Of a stretch of DNA of 27,947 nucleotides, positions 14,964 to 22,739 are shown piece by piece. Source of the DNA: JBBQVS01 sp038211295. Lineage in GTDB: Bacteria; Chloroflexota; Ktedonobacteria; Ktedonobacterales; Ktedonobacteraceae. The translations under genes and the position numbers were made by a program. Location of the stretch: contig JBBQVS010000053.1 of assembly GCA_038211295.1 (NCBI GenBank), positions 1-27,947 on the forward strand, read 5' to 3'. The notes beneath the pieces are model-generated. The model searched no databases. It saw only the letters and a program-made list of their open reading frames with translations, and was not told where the DNA came from. The number at the start of each line of letters is the position of its first letter. Position 1 is the stretch's first letter.

Positions 14964-16406
14964 TTATTGAATATCTTTGTCGTTTTCCGCGAAGCCACGT
15001 ATACGCAGGTTGTTGAGACGACGCATCATCGGACTCTTCATCAGGGTCATGGGTAGGCGACGACGCAGGCGACGGATACGGATGGCGGACTTGAGCCGAC
15101 TCGACATCGTGAGGCGGCGCGATTGCCAGTTCTGCGATTGCCAGACCCCCGCCTTCTCGACGGCAGGTAGATAGCTGAGAATGCATTGCGCGATATCGAA
15201 AGAGGCACGCGGGCGACTGATACGTTTCGCGTTCTCCTGCTGGCGGCGTAGTTCGGGTGAGCCGGGACGAATCAGCAGGCGCAACGCGTCAATCAGTGTG
15301 GGCGCGTCGAGTGCCAGCACGCCGACCTCGTTCTTCACCACATAATCGATGTTGCCCTCCTCCTGCCCCGGCACATAGCCGCTCAAAATAACCGGCAGGT
15401 CACAGGCCAGTGCCTCGCAGATTGTTCCCGGCCCCGCCTTCGTGATAATCACGTCGGACGCGTGCATCAGTTCGGGCATGTTCTGCACAAAGCCCAGTAT
15501 CTTCGCGGGAACGTGCAGGCTCGCGCGTGTGCGTTGTAGATGTGTGTAGAGACGACGGTTGCGCCCCGTCACGACCAGCAATTGTACCGGCAGGTGTGCG
15601 CGTGAAATAGCGCGAACCGCTTTTTGCAGCCCGCCCGCGCCATCGCCACCGCCAACCAGTAAAATCGTGGGGATGCCTACGGCCAAACCCAACTTGCGTT
15701 GCAGGTCTGCTTTTTTCCCCACGGGCAGCGTGTATTTCGGATCAATCGGCATTCCCAGCATACTCACACGCTCCGCGTCCAGGCCACGCTCCACCGCGAG
15801 CTGTTTCGCCCGCTCGGTGGGAACAATATACCGATCAGCACCAGGCGTGAACCAGGTGTGATGAATGCTTATGAGGTCGGTTACAACGGTGATAAATGGA
15901 ATAGGAAGGCGCAACTCGCGCAATGCCCGCACAGTGATATGGTTGAGCATGGGATGAATGGAGACAATCACGTCGGGTTGTACGCCTGTGATGAGCCGCA
16001 AAAGTCCGTTGAGAACAAGTGGCGTCGCCAGCGTTTTGACGGCGGTCACGGCGGTATCGCTATTGCTTTGCTTGAAAACCTCGCCGTACAGCTTGGGGTT
16101 ATAGCGAATTGTTGGCCCGTAGAGCTTGACCGCCTCACGTAACGGGAAACGGCTATACTCCTCAAACACGTCTACGATCTCGACGCGGTACGTCGGCGGT
16201 TGCGTCACAGTAGCTGTAGGGGCCACTAAAATACCTTGCACGCCCGCAGGTTCCACGGGAGACTGTGCGTCGAGGCGGGCCTGCCACTCTTGCTGCTGCT
16301 GTTTCGCGAGCAGTGTGATGGCATTATTGATTGCATTGGCGGCACTGCGGTGGCCCGCGCCCGTGTCAGCAATCAGGAACAGGATTGTGCGTTGTGTCGC
16401 ATTCAC
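14964..16406 (-). CDS. MGDG synthase/UgtP-like glycosyltransferase (GT28)
   Basis: The protein of about 480 residues matches the diacylglycerol glycosyltransferase family. The N-terminal TGAGHRSAANAI loop, PTIRYNPKLYGEVFKQSN and VVTDLISIHHTWF belong to the MGDG-synthase N domain. GGGDGAGGL and GPGTICEALACDLPVILSGY...GQEEGN form the nucleotide-sugar-binding C domain. It would add a sugar from a UDP donor to diacylglycerol at the inner membrane leaflet, giving glycolipids. The C-terminal about 50 residues are unusually arginine-rich and lie outside the family domain; membrane anchoring is one possibility. The frame opens with a GTG at 16418, but the GTG at 16406 is better placed behind AAAGGGTGA. 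The downstream phosphatase gene is probably co-transcribed. Confidence 0.87.
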   Translation of the reverse strand: MNATQRTILFLIADTGAGHRSAANAINNAITLLAKQQQQEWQARLDAQSPVEPAGVQGILVAPTATVTQPPTYRVEIVDVFEEYSRFPLREAVKLYGPTIRYNPKLYGEVFKQSNSDTAVTAVKTLATPLVLNGLLRLITGVQPDVIVSIHPMLNHITVRALRELRLPIPFITVVTDLISIHHTWFTPGADRYIVPTERAKQLAVERGLDAERVSMLGMPIDPKYTLPVGKKADLQRKLGLAVGIPTILLVGGGDGAGGLQKAVRAISRAHLPVQLLVVTGRNRRLYTHLQRTRASLHVPAKILGFVQNMPELMHASDVIITKAGPGTICEALACDLPVILSGYVPGQEEGNIDYVVKNEVGVLALDAPTLIDALRLLIRPGSPELRRQQENAKRISRPRASFDIAQCILSYLPAVEKAGVWQSQNWQSRRLTMSSRLKSAIRIRRLRRRLPMTLMKSPMMRRLNNLRIRGFAENDKDIQ

Positions 16407-16442
16407 CAGAAGAATCACCCTTTACACAATAAGGTACAACTT

Positions 16443-16483
16443 AAAAAAGGGATAAAGGATTGCTTGCACGCTCCCTTATCCCT
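16443..16483 (-). terminator. Intrinsic terminator of rpmE
   Basis: On the minus strand, AGGGATAA (16483-16476) pairs with TTATCCCT (16455-16448). Two inner G-C pairs extend the stem, and a run of six T residues (16448-16443) follows. It lies about 30 bp after the rpmE stop codon. Confidence 0.8.
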
Positions 16484-16514
16484 GAACTCTTTCTTGATAC
16501 GCTACTGTAACAGC

Positions 16515-16724
16515 TTACTCTTCGTCTCGCAAATTGAAACGCTTGCGGAAACGCTCCACGCGTCCTGCTGAGTCAAGGATACGCTGCTGGCCCGTAAAGA
16601 ACGGATGACACTTTGAGCATACGTCGGTCTTTAACACAGGCTTGGTACTCAGTGTTTGAAAGGTGTTGCCACAGGCACAACTGACCGTGGACTCAATATA
16701 ATTTGGATGGATTCCCTTTTTCAT
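16515..16724 (-). CDS. rpmE: 50S ribosomal protein L31, zinc-binding (type A)
   Basis: The 69-residue product matches bacterial L31: MKKGIHPNY start, CAC (C16, C18), then CSKC (C36, C39) as the four-cysteine zinc site, and HPFFTGQQRILDSAGRVERF. L31 binds the central protuberance and bridges the subunits; the zinc form is the one replaced by the Cys-free form under zinc limitation. The ATG at 16724 is preceded by GGGAGAG with seven bases of spacing. The frame extends 22 codons upstream, but those residues are not part of L31. It has its own promoter and terminator and is therefore monocistronic. Confidence 0.96.
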   Translation of the reverse strand: MKKGIHPNYIESTVSCACGNTFQTLSTKPVLKTDVCSKCHPFFTGQQRILDSAGRVERFRKRFNLRDEE

Positions 16725-16842
16725 GTTTTGGCTCTCCCAGAATATCAATGGTAATAGGCTTACTTCGTCACGGGGGAGCTTTTCTTCCACCGCGTCTCAT
16801 CTAGCGACACTGCCCATTGTTTTCATTAGCAATGCAAGCATG

Positions 16843-16871
16843 ATTGTACATGCATAACGTTGCCACGTCAA
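16843..16871 (-). promoter_or_regulatory. Sigma-70-type promoter of rpmE
   Basis: On the minus strand, TTGACG (16866-16871) and TACAAT (16843-16848) are separated by exactly 17 bp. Transcription would start near 16836, giving a leader of about 110 bases before the L31 ATG. An inverted repeat (CTTCCA 16879-16884, TGGAAG 16889-16894) lies just upstream of the -35 box. The rest of the 404-bp divergent region up to purB shows no gene and no clear purB promoter. Confidence 0.75.
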
Positions 16872-17128
16872 GTAGGCACTTCCAAGAGTGGAAGCGTGCA
16901 TCACGTCGATAGCCTTCACGCCATTGTTCGTATGTACCTATGATAACACACTATGGGACGGTTTTATGCCCGACGAAAGAGTCGCGCAAAAGTAGAGGTT
17001 TTGTGAAGACAAGGGGGTAGGAAGCATAGCCAAGTCTATGAACAGTATCGATTGTGGTACACTACAACCATATATCCTACGGCCTACTAGCACCACGCAC
17101 CACTATTATTAAGGAATTACAATACAGT

Positions 17129-18439
17129 ATGATCGAACGCTACTCTTTGCCAGAGATGGCAACTCTCTGGTCTACCGCGCACAAAACGGACAAATGGTTG
17201 CAGGTTGAACTCCTCGTGTGCGAGGGATGGGCGCGTGAAGGCGTCATTCCACAGGAGGCCATCGAGAAGATTCGCCAGGCACAGTATAACGCACAACGAA
17301 TGCAGGAAATAGAGCAAGAGACGCATCACGATGTTATTTCGTTTCTGCGCTCAATTCAAGAACAGCTTGGCCCCGAAGGTCGCTTCATTCATCTCGGCCT
17401 CACCTCTTCCGACGTGCTAGACACCGGCCTTGCCGCCCAGATGAAAGAGGCGGGCCAATTGCTCACAACCACGCTTGCCGAACTGGTACAGGTTGTGGCG
17501 CAGGACGCTGTGCAGTATAAGTACACGCTGATGACGGGGCGCACACACGGCATTCACGCGGAGCCGCTCACCTTTGGCCTGAAACTGGCCCTGTGGTTCG
17601 ATGAACTTCGCCGCAATCAGCAACGGTTAGCCGCCGCGCTAGAACAGGTAACGGTGGGCAAGATTTCTGGCGCGGTTGGCACACACGCGACCATCCCGCC
17701 ACAGATTGAAGAGTTTGTCTGTGAAAGCATGGGGCTAGGCGTCGCGCCAATCTCGAACCAGATCGTACAACGTGACCGCCACGCCCACTTCATGACCACA
17801 CTTGCCCTCATCGGCAGCTCACTTGAGAAAATGGCGCAGGAGATTCGTCACCTGCAACGCACGGAGGTAAGCGAGGCGTTCGAGCCGTTTGGCTCCGGTC
17901 AACAGGGGTCGTCGGCGATGCCGCACAAGCGCAACCCCGAACTGTGCGAGCGCATCTGCGGCCTCGCCCGTGTGCTGCGCGGCTTCAGCGTGACCGCGAT
18001 GGAGGATGTTGCCCTCTGGCACGAGCGCGATATCAGTCACTCGTCCGCCGAGCGCATCATCATACCGGACGCGTGTACATTACTACACTATATGCTTTCG
18101 ATCTTCACAACGGTTATGAAGGGTATTCAGGTTGATGCCGCCCGCATGGAGGCGAACCTGAACATGACTGGCGGCCTCGTCTATTCTCAGCGCATCCTGC
18201 TGGCTCTCGTCGATAAAGGCGTGGGGCGACAGGAGGCGTACAAGTTGGTGCAAAACAACGCGAAAAAAGTGTGGGGCATGACCAGCGCAGGTGCAGTACA
18301 AGGCGCGGCCCTGCTCGACGCGTTGAGTAGCGACCCCGAAGTTACCACGCACCTCTCTCACGCGGAATTGCAAGAACTCACCAGTAACGATTACTACCTC
18401 AAACATATCGATACGTCGTTCAAACGCGTCGGACTGTGA
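17129..18439 (+). CDS. purB: Adenylosuccinate lyase
   Basis: The 436-residue enzyme cleaves fumarate from SAICAR and from adenylosuccinate in purine synthesis. It shows TGRTHGIHAEP with catalytic H140, and the fumarase/aspartase-superfamily signature SSAMPHKRNP (261-270) with S262 as the likely catalytic serine. The N-terminal MIERYSLPEMATLWS is typical of the PurB family. Length fits the family. The ATG at 17129 follows AAGGA (13 bases upstream). An earlier GTG at 17054 would add 25 residues unlike any PurB start. The gene stands alone, with no other pur genes in view. Confidence 0.96.
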   Translation: MIERYSLPEMATLWSTAHKTDKWLQVELLVCEGWAREGVIPQEAIEKIRQAQYNAQRMQEIEQETHHDVISFLRSIQEQLGPEGRFIHLGLTSSDVLDTGLAAQMKEAGQLLTTTLAELVQVVAQDAVQYKYTLMTGRTHGIHAEPLTFGLKLALWFDELRRNQQRLAAALEQVTVGKISGAVGTHATIPPQIEEFVCESMGLGVAPISNQIVQRDRHAHFMTTLALIGSSLEKMAQEIRHLQRTEVSEAFEPFGSGQQGSSAMPHKRNPELCERICGLARVLRGFSVTAMEDVALWHERDISHSSAERIIIPDACTLLHYMLSIFTTVMKGIQVDAARMEANLNMTGGLVYSQRILLALVDKGVGRQEAYKLVQNNAKKVWGMTSAGAVQGAALLDALSSDPEVTTHLSHAELQELTSNDYYLKHIDTSFKRVGL

Positions 18440-18482
18440 GTTTGTGAAGAAACATGACATCACACGTAGGTATGACAGTGGC

Positions 18483-18532
18483 GGCGTGACGGAGGCATGG
18501 CGTGACGGAGCAGCGCGGCTCTGTCATGCGCC
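18483..18532. repeat. Tandem 12-bp repeat and hairpin after purB
   Basis: GGCGTGACGGAG occurs at 18483-18494 and again at 18499-18510, four bases apart. The second copy pairs imperfectly with GCTCTGTCATGCGCC (18518-18532). It may terminate purB or be a dispersed palindromic unit. Confidence 0.5.
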
Positions 18533-18586
18533 CACACACCATGGTTCCTCTATAGTACCTACCATCGCGCGTCACCAAAGGAACGT

Positions 18587-20236
18587 ATGCAACGCTCTCT
18601 AGACAAACCATATAACGAGAACACAGCACACACGCGCCGAACGCTCGTGCTACTCTTCATGCTTTTTGAACTCTGCTACCTCTTACTTGTCGCCCTGTCG
18701 CCGCTTCCAGAGCTACATTTGAGTGCCTCACCGCTTGCCCAATGGGCGTGGACGCTTGCACCGTCGCGCTTGCTACTATCGCTCTATGGCTCCTCTGCCA
18801 CATATGCGACGCTTACACCGCTCTTGCTGGGAGCCACATTCTTGCTGCTCTTGACGGCCTACGTGTATAGCGTTCGGCTTGTCTCGCGGCTCACAGGACA
18901 GGAAAAGACGCGCTGGCTCGTGGCACTCCTTGCGGGAGCGGCAGTGTTCAGTCTCACGCTTTTTTTGCAACCAACTCTTTTCTCGGATGATGTTTTCACC
19001 TACATCTTTTCGGGCCGCATCTTCTCGCTCTATCACGCCAATCCGTTCAACACGGCACCATTTCAATTTCCCTCTGACCCTTATTTGCGCTGGGTTGTCG
19101 CAGGCCATGATGCCCCCAATCTCTATGGCCCACTCTGGTATTATATTTCCGCTCTACTCGTGAACATTGGTGGCGACAATCAGATCGCAACCCTGCTCCT
19201 CTTCAAAGGTCTTGCCATCCTCGCGCACCTGACAAATGTTGTCCTGATATGGTACATACTGGAGCGTATCGCCCCAACCCGCCGCGTACTGGGAACGCTG
19301 CTCTATGCCTGGAATCCCCTGGTCTTGATTGAGTTAGCCGGAAGCGGTCACAGCGAAGGAGTGCTGCTCTTTTTATTGCTGCTCGGCACGTTGCTCTACG
19401 TGGCAAAAAAGGGTCGCTGGTTGCGTGCTGGAGCGTTTGTGCTGTTCGGGTTAGCGTTAAGCATGAATCTCATCGTTGCTCTGTTCGCGCCTCTCTTGCT
19501 CTGGTTCGATGTGCGGGGGGAACGCGTGGTTGCGCGTGCGCTCGCTGGCTTTTGTAGACGCGGCCTACTCGTATTGCTACCCGCGCTCGTGATCTGGCTC
19601 CCGTTCTGGCGTGGCGAGTCTACCTTTTTCGCGCTCACATCCGCGATAGATATGCAACACTTTGTGCATTCGCCGCTCGGCACGCTGGTTGGCCCAACAC
19701 ACGCTTTCTTTCGTCTGATCGCCTACGTGCTGCGCTTCCCGCCAACGTGGAGTCCGACAGCATCCGCCGATGTCGCGCTACGTGGCTCTACAGCGTTCAT
19801 CTTTGTGCTGATCTATAGCAACAGCTTTGGACGAGTACGCCATGCACCGACAACGCTTGCCGCGCTGCGTTATCATCCCGATGTTGAGCAGGAACTACTC
19901 CTACCGGGCTTCGATGTTCTTTTGAAGGCGTGGAATGTCGTAATCTTCGCGTACCTGATGCTAGTCGCGGGATGGTTCTGGCCCTGGTATCTGCTCTGGT
20001 TACTCTGGCCCGTTGTCCTGCGTCGCGTGGACACTTTTACCACGACGATGTTTGTATTGTCGGGTACGGTGCTTTTCTTTTATTTCTTCATGGGATTTTT
20101 GAGAGAACCCGTTGCCCTGTATCAATCAGCTTTGATCTTTGGTCTACCTCTTGTCTACCTCGCGGGCGTCAAAGGAAGACAAAGGCAAAGAGAAAGGAAC
20201 GCTATTCTTCATGACGGACGAAGTGAAACAGCGTAA
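18587..20236 (+). CDS. GT-C fold membrane glycosyltransferase (polyprenol-phosphate mannose type)
   Basis: The 549-residue protein is highly hydrophobic, with about a dozen membrane segments. It carries the acidic motif SDDVFTYIFSGR (D134, D135) in the first large outer loop, followed by NPF and YGPLWYY. This pattern is typical of GT-C enzymes of the mycobacterial MptA/MptB alpha-1,6-mannosyltransferase class (GT87-like). Such enzymes take the sugar from a polyprenyl-phosphate donor on the outer face of the membrane. The product in this organism is unknown. AAAGGA precedes the ATG, and a TATAGT box lies at 18551-18556. Its last 26 bases overlap the start of the isopentenyl-diphosphate isomerase gene, so the two are co-expressed. 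Confidence 0.8.
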   Translation: MQRSLDKPYNENTAHTRRTLVLLFMLFELCYLLLVALSPLPELHLSASPLAQWAWTLAPSRLLLSLYGSSATYATLTPLLLGATFLLLLTAYVYSVRLVSRLTGQEKTRWLVALLAGAAVFSLTLFLQPTLFSDDVFTYIFSGRIFSLYHANPFNTAPFQFPSDPYLRWVVAGHDAPNLYGPLWYYISALLVNIGGDNQIATLLLFKGLAILAHLTNVVLIWYILERIAPTRRVLGTLLYAWNPLVLIELAGSGHSEGVLLFLLLLGTLLYVAKKGRWLRAGAFVLFGLALSMNLIVALFAPLLLWFDVRGERVVARALAGFCRRGLLVLLPALVIWLPFWRGESTFFALTSAIDMQHFVHSPLGTLVGPTHAFFRLIAYVLRFPPTWSPTASADVALRGSTAFIFVLIYSNSFGRVRHAPTTLAALRYHPDVEQELLLPGFDVLLKAWNVVIFAYLMLVAGWFWPWYLLWLLWPVVLRRVDTFTTTMFVLSGTVLFFYFFMGFLREPVALYQSALIFGLPLVYLAGVKGRQRQRERNAILHDGRSETA

Positions 20237-21353
20237 AATAGAACATGTCAGCGTCGCGCTTGGACAGGACGTTTCGGCTCCGCAACGCGCGAATTGGAAC
20301 GATGTACAATTTGTGCATCAGGCGTTGCCAGAGGTTGACCTTGACGGCATTGACACCGCGGTAACGTTTCTCACGCGCCAGTTGCGCTACCCCCTGTTCA
20401 TTTCCTCGCTTACCGGCGGACATCCCGACGTAACCAACATCAACCGCAACCTTGCGCGTGCCGCCGAAACCTACGGCCTCGCGCTCGGCGTTGGCAGTCA
20501 ACGCGCCGCGATTGTCAATCCCGATGTCGCGGCGAGCTACGCCATCACACGCGAGATGGCACCAAGCGCGTTTCTTATCGCGAATATTGGCGCACCGCAG
20601 CTCATTCCGCAGGCGGGTCACACCGCGTTCACTCAAGAGCAGGTGCAACGCGCGATAGATATGATTGGCGCGAACGCGTTGGCCATACACATGAATAGCC
20701 TGCAAGAGGCGGCGCAACCAGAGGGAGACCGCCGCGCGGTTGGCGTCGCCGCCGCGCTACGAGCCGTGACTCAGCAAGTAAAAGTGCCAGTAATCGCCAA
20801 AGAGACTGGCGCGGGCGTGAGCCGTGAACAAGCTCTCTTACTACGCTCGTGTGGCGTCGCCGCGATAGACGTAGGCGGCGCGGGCGGAAGCAGTATGTCC
20901 GCGATGGAGGCGGCGCGTTCTAAGTCTCGCGGCGACGAACGTACCATGAATATCGGCCTGCTCTACCGCGACTGGGGCATCGCCACACCAATCGCTGTCG
21001 TCGAAGCAGGCTCGGCGAAACTTCCGTTAATCTCCACCGGCGGCGTGCGGAACGGACTGGATATCGCGCGTGCGCTCGCCCTCGGCGCGACTCTCGTGGG
21101 CATGGGCTTTCCCTTTCTCAAGGCAGCGAGCGAGAGCTACGAAAGCGTGTGCGCATTGCTCGAAACGGTAATCGCGGAACTGCGCGTCGCCATGCAACTG
21201 AGCGGTGCCGCCACTATCGCCCAATTGCGCGAGGTCGATGTCGTCGTGACAGGCGCGACCAGCGAATGGCTCACCATGCGCGGCTTCGAGGACGAGCTTA
21301 AAAGTATGGCCCAGCGTCGCTGGCGGCAAATGCTGATTGATAACGGGGAATAA
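20211..21353 (+). CDS. fni: Type 2 isopentenyl-diphosphate delta-isomerase
   Basis: The 380-residue FMN- and NAD(P)H-dependent enzyme interconverts IPP and DMAPP. Family marks are RKIEHVSVAL at the start, FISSLTGG, GVGSQRAAI, NIGAPQL, IHMNSLQEA...PEGDR (substrate and metal), KETGAGVS, IDVGGAGGSS, and STGGVRNGLDIARALALGA for FMN phosphate. The ATG at 20211 follows AAAGGA inside the upstream gene. The frame is open from 20139, but the extra residues are shadow. Coupling to a GT-C gene suggests supply of polyprenyl carrier for lipid-linked sugars. Confidence 0.94.
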   Translation: MTDEVKQRKIEHVSVALGQDVSAPQRANWNDVQFVHQALPEVDLDGIDTAVTFLTRQLRYPLFISSLTGGHPDVTNINRNLARAAETYGLALGVGSQRAAIVNPDVAASYAITREMAPSAFLIANIGAPQLIPQAGHTAFTQEQVQRAIDMIGANALAIHMNSLQEAAQPEGDRRAVGVAAALRAVTQQVKVPVIAKETGAGVSREQALLLRSCGVAAIDVGGAGGSSMSAMEAARSKSRGDERTMNIGLLYRDWGIATPIAVVEAGSAKLPLISTGGVRNGLDIARALALGATLVGMGFPFLKAASESYESVCALLETVIAELRVAMQLSGAATIAQLREVDVVVTGATSEWLTMRGFEDELKSMAQRRWRQMLIDNGE

Positions 21354-21412
21354 GGGACAGAACGTAAAACGCGGAGCATTGTGAGGGTATGTGTGACCGC
21401 GAGGCGTAGGAC

Positions 21413-21441
21413 TAGACGCTTTGCGGCATCCATGCTATCAT
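21413..21441 (+). promoter_or_regulatory. Candidate promoter of small membrane protein
   Basis: TAGACG (21413-21418) and TATCAT (21436-21441) are 17 bp apart. The start would lie near 21448, leaving a leader of about 35 bases with AAGGGAG before the ATG at 21484. Confidence 0.5.
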
Positions 21442-21483
21442 AGCAACAATTATGAGGTTTCTGAAGAAGGGAGTTGATTTTTC

Positions 21484-21951
21484 ATGCAGCATTTTGACCT
21501 CTATCACTGGCTCTTTGATACTCCGTCCGACGCGGGCTATAATTCGGGGTTGTCAGCACCAGAGACGTTTCATTACTTCTGGCCCTGGCTTATCTTCTGT
21601 TGTGTCGGCCTGCTTGTGGCCTTCTACTATTCGGTTGAGGGACGCAAACGTTTTGTGAAGAGTAAAGCTATTCTAAAGTATATGCTGGACAGGTATCTTG
21701 GCTGGTTCGCGGTGATCTGCGTTGTCGGTCTACCCCTGATCTTCGCTCGCGTATTTTTGTTTGATTACTTTTTCGCGTGGCGTTTCTGGCGCGTACTCTG
21801 GGCCGCCAGTCTGGTTGTCTGGGCCGCCCTCTGGATTGCTTACCTGGTTCGCAAGTATCCGGCCGAACGCGACAACTTCAATGCGTACCAGAATCGTCAG
21901 CAGTATATTCCTAAAGGGAATAGACGCAAAACAAAAGCACTCTCACGATAA
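21484..21951 (+). CDS. Uncharacterised three-helix membrane protein
   Basis: The 155-residue product is not one I recognise. It has three hydrophobic segments (about 31-50, 71-93 and 101-122), many aromatic residues, and a basic C-terminal tail (KGNRRKTK) expected in the cytoplasm. No catalytic motif is visible. AAGGGAG about 12 bases upstream supports the ATG. It ends eight bases before mobA, with a small TCACG/CGTGA hairpin over the junction (21943-21956), so the two may be co-transcribed. The gene looks genuine because of the promoter, ribosome site and membrane pattern. Confidence 0.75.
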   Translation: MQHFDLYHWLFDTPSDAGYNSGLSAPETFHYFWPWLIFCCVGLLVAFYYSVEGRKRFVKSKAILKYMLDRYLGWFAVICVVGLPLIFARVFLFDYFFAWRFWRVLWAASLVVWAALWIAYLVRKYPAERDNFNAYQNRQQYIPKGNRRKTKALSR

Positions 21952-21959
21952 CGTGAAGT

Positions 21960-22706
21960 ATGGACATACAGAAGCATGACGGGATAGGGGCGGGAGATGG
22001 AGCAAACAACGCCGACGCAAACAGGGCGGGGGCCAGCCCCGCCCCTACTACACAACGGGATTCACCACGTAAGAGCGCGTATAGTAGGGGCGAGGCTGGC
22101 CCCCGCCGTGACGCTCTGCCAACTGGCATCATTCTCGCGGGTGGACACAGCACACGCATGGGCTGCGACAAAGCCCTGTTGCCACTGCCCGATAGCCCGC
22201 ACAACACCTTCGTCGCGCATCTTGTCGCGTTGCTAACTCGACAATGCAGCACGGTGGTGCTTGTCGCGCGGGACGCAGCACAGGCCACACACTACGCACA
22301 TCTCGCCGCTTCCATCGTCATTGATGCCACGCCCAACATCGGGCCACTCATGGGCATTTATACAGGCTTGCAGGCCATACACACATCGCACGCTCTGGTT
22401 ACGGCGGTTGATATGCCCTTCATAGAACCCGCGCTAGTCACGTTTTTGCTCACACAGCCCCTCGACGACCACTTGCTCGTTCCAATGGTCAACTCTATTC
22501 CACAGGTACTACTCGCGGTCTACCCTCGCGCGACCCTCTCTATTATAAAAGAGCGACTACAAGCGGGTCGCCGCGACCCCCGTAGCCTGCTCACCATCGC
22601 CCCGACGCGCTTTCTCGACGAGGAGCAACTACGCGCAATCGACCCATCCCTGCGCTCGTTCGTGAACATCAATACACCCGAAGAGTATAACATCCCACGC
22701 CTGTAG
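21960..22706 (+). CDS. mobA: Molybdenum cofactor guanylyltransferase with repeat-derived N-terminus
   Basis: Residues about 56-248 match MobA, which joins GMP to molybdopterin. The nucleotide-binding loop ILAGGHSTRMGCDKALL spans about 58-74, followed by TAVDMPFIEP with the metal-binding Asp, and the end FVNINTPEEY. Residues 1-50 are low-complexity and have no counterpart in MobA. Most are encoded by a near-perfect inverted repeat (22025-22107). No in-frame ATG, GTG or TTG lies between that repeat and the MobA core, so translation must pass through it unless a rare codon is used. The Shine-Dalgarno before 21960 is poor. A weakly expressed or inactive gene is possible. No other molybdenum genes are in view. 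Confidence 0.8.
   Translation: MDIQKHDGIGAGDGANNADANRAGASPAPTTQRDSPRKSAYSRGEAGPRRDALPTGIILAGGHSTRMGCDKALLPLPDSPHNTFVAHLVALLTRQCSTVVLVARDAAQATHYAHLAASIVIDATPNIGPLMGIYTGLQAIHTSHALVTAVDMPFIEPALVTFLLTQPLDDHLLVPMVNSIPQVLLAVYPRATLSIIKERLQAGRRDPRSLLTIAPTRFLDEEQLRAIDPSLRSFVNINTPEEYNIPRL
22025..22107. repeat. 26-bp inverted repeat inside mobA 5' coding region
   Basis: Bases 22025-22050 pair with 22082-22107 with one mismatch, around a 31-base spacer. Each arm contains a GTAGGGGCG...GGCTGGCCCC-type unit like REP-type palindromes. It sits within the coding frame and keeps it open. Confidence 0.8.
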
Positions 22707-22739
22707 CAGCTGCGCTCGAAAATTACACGTACTGTATAT

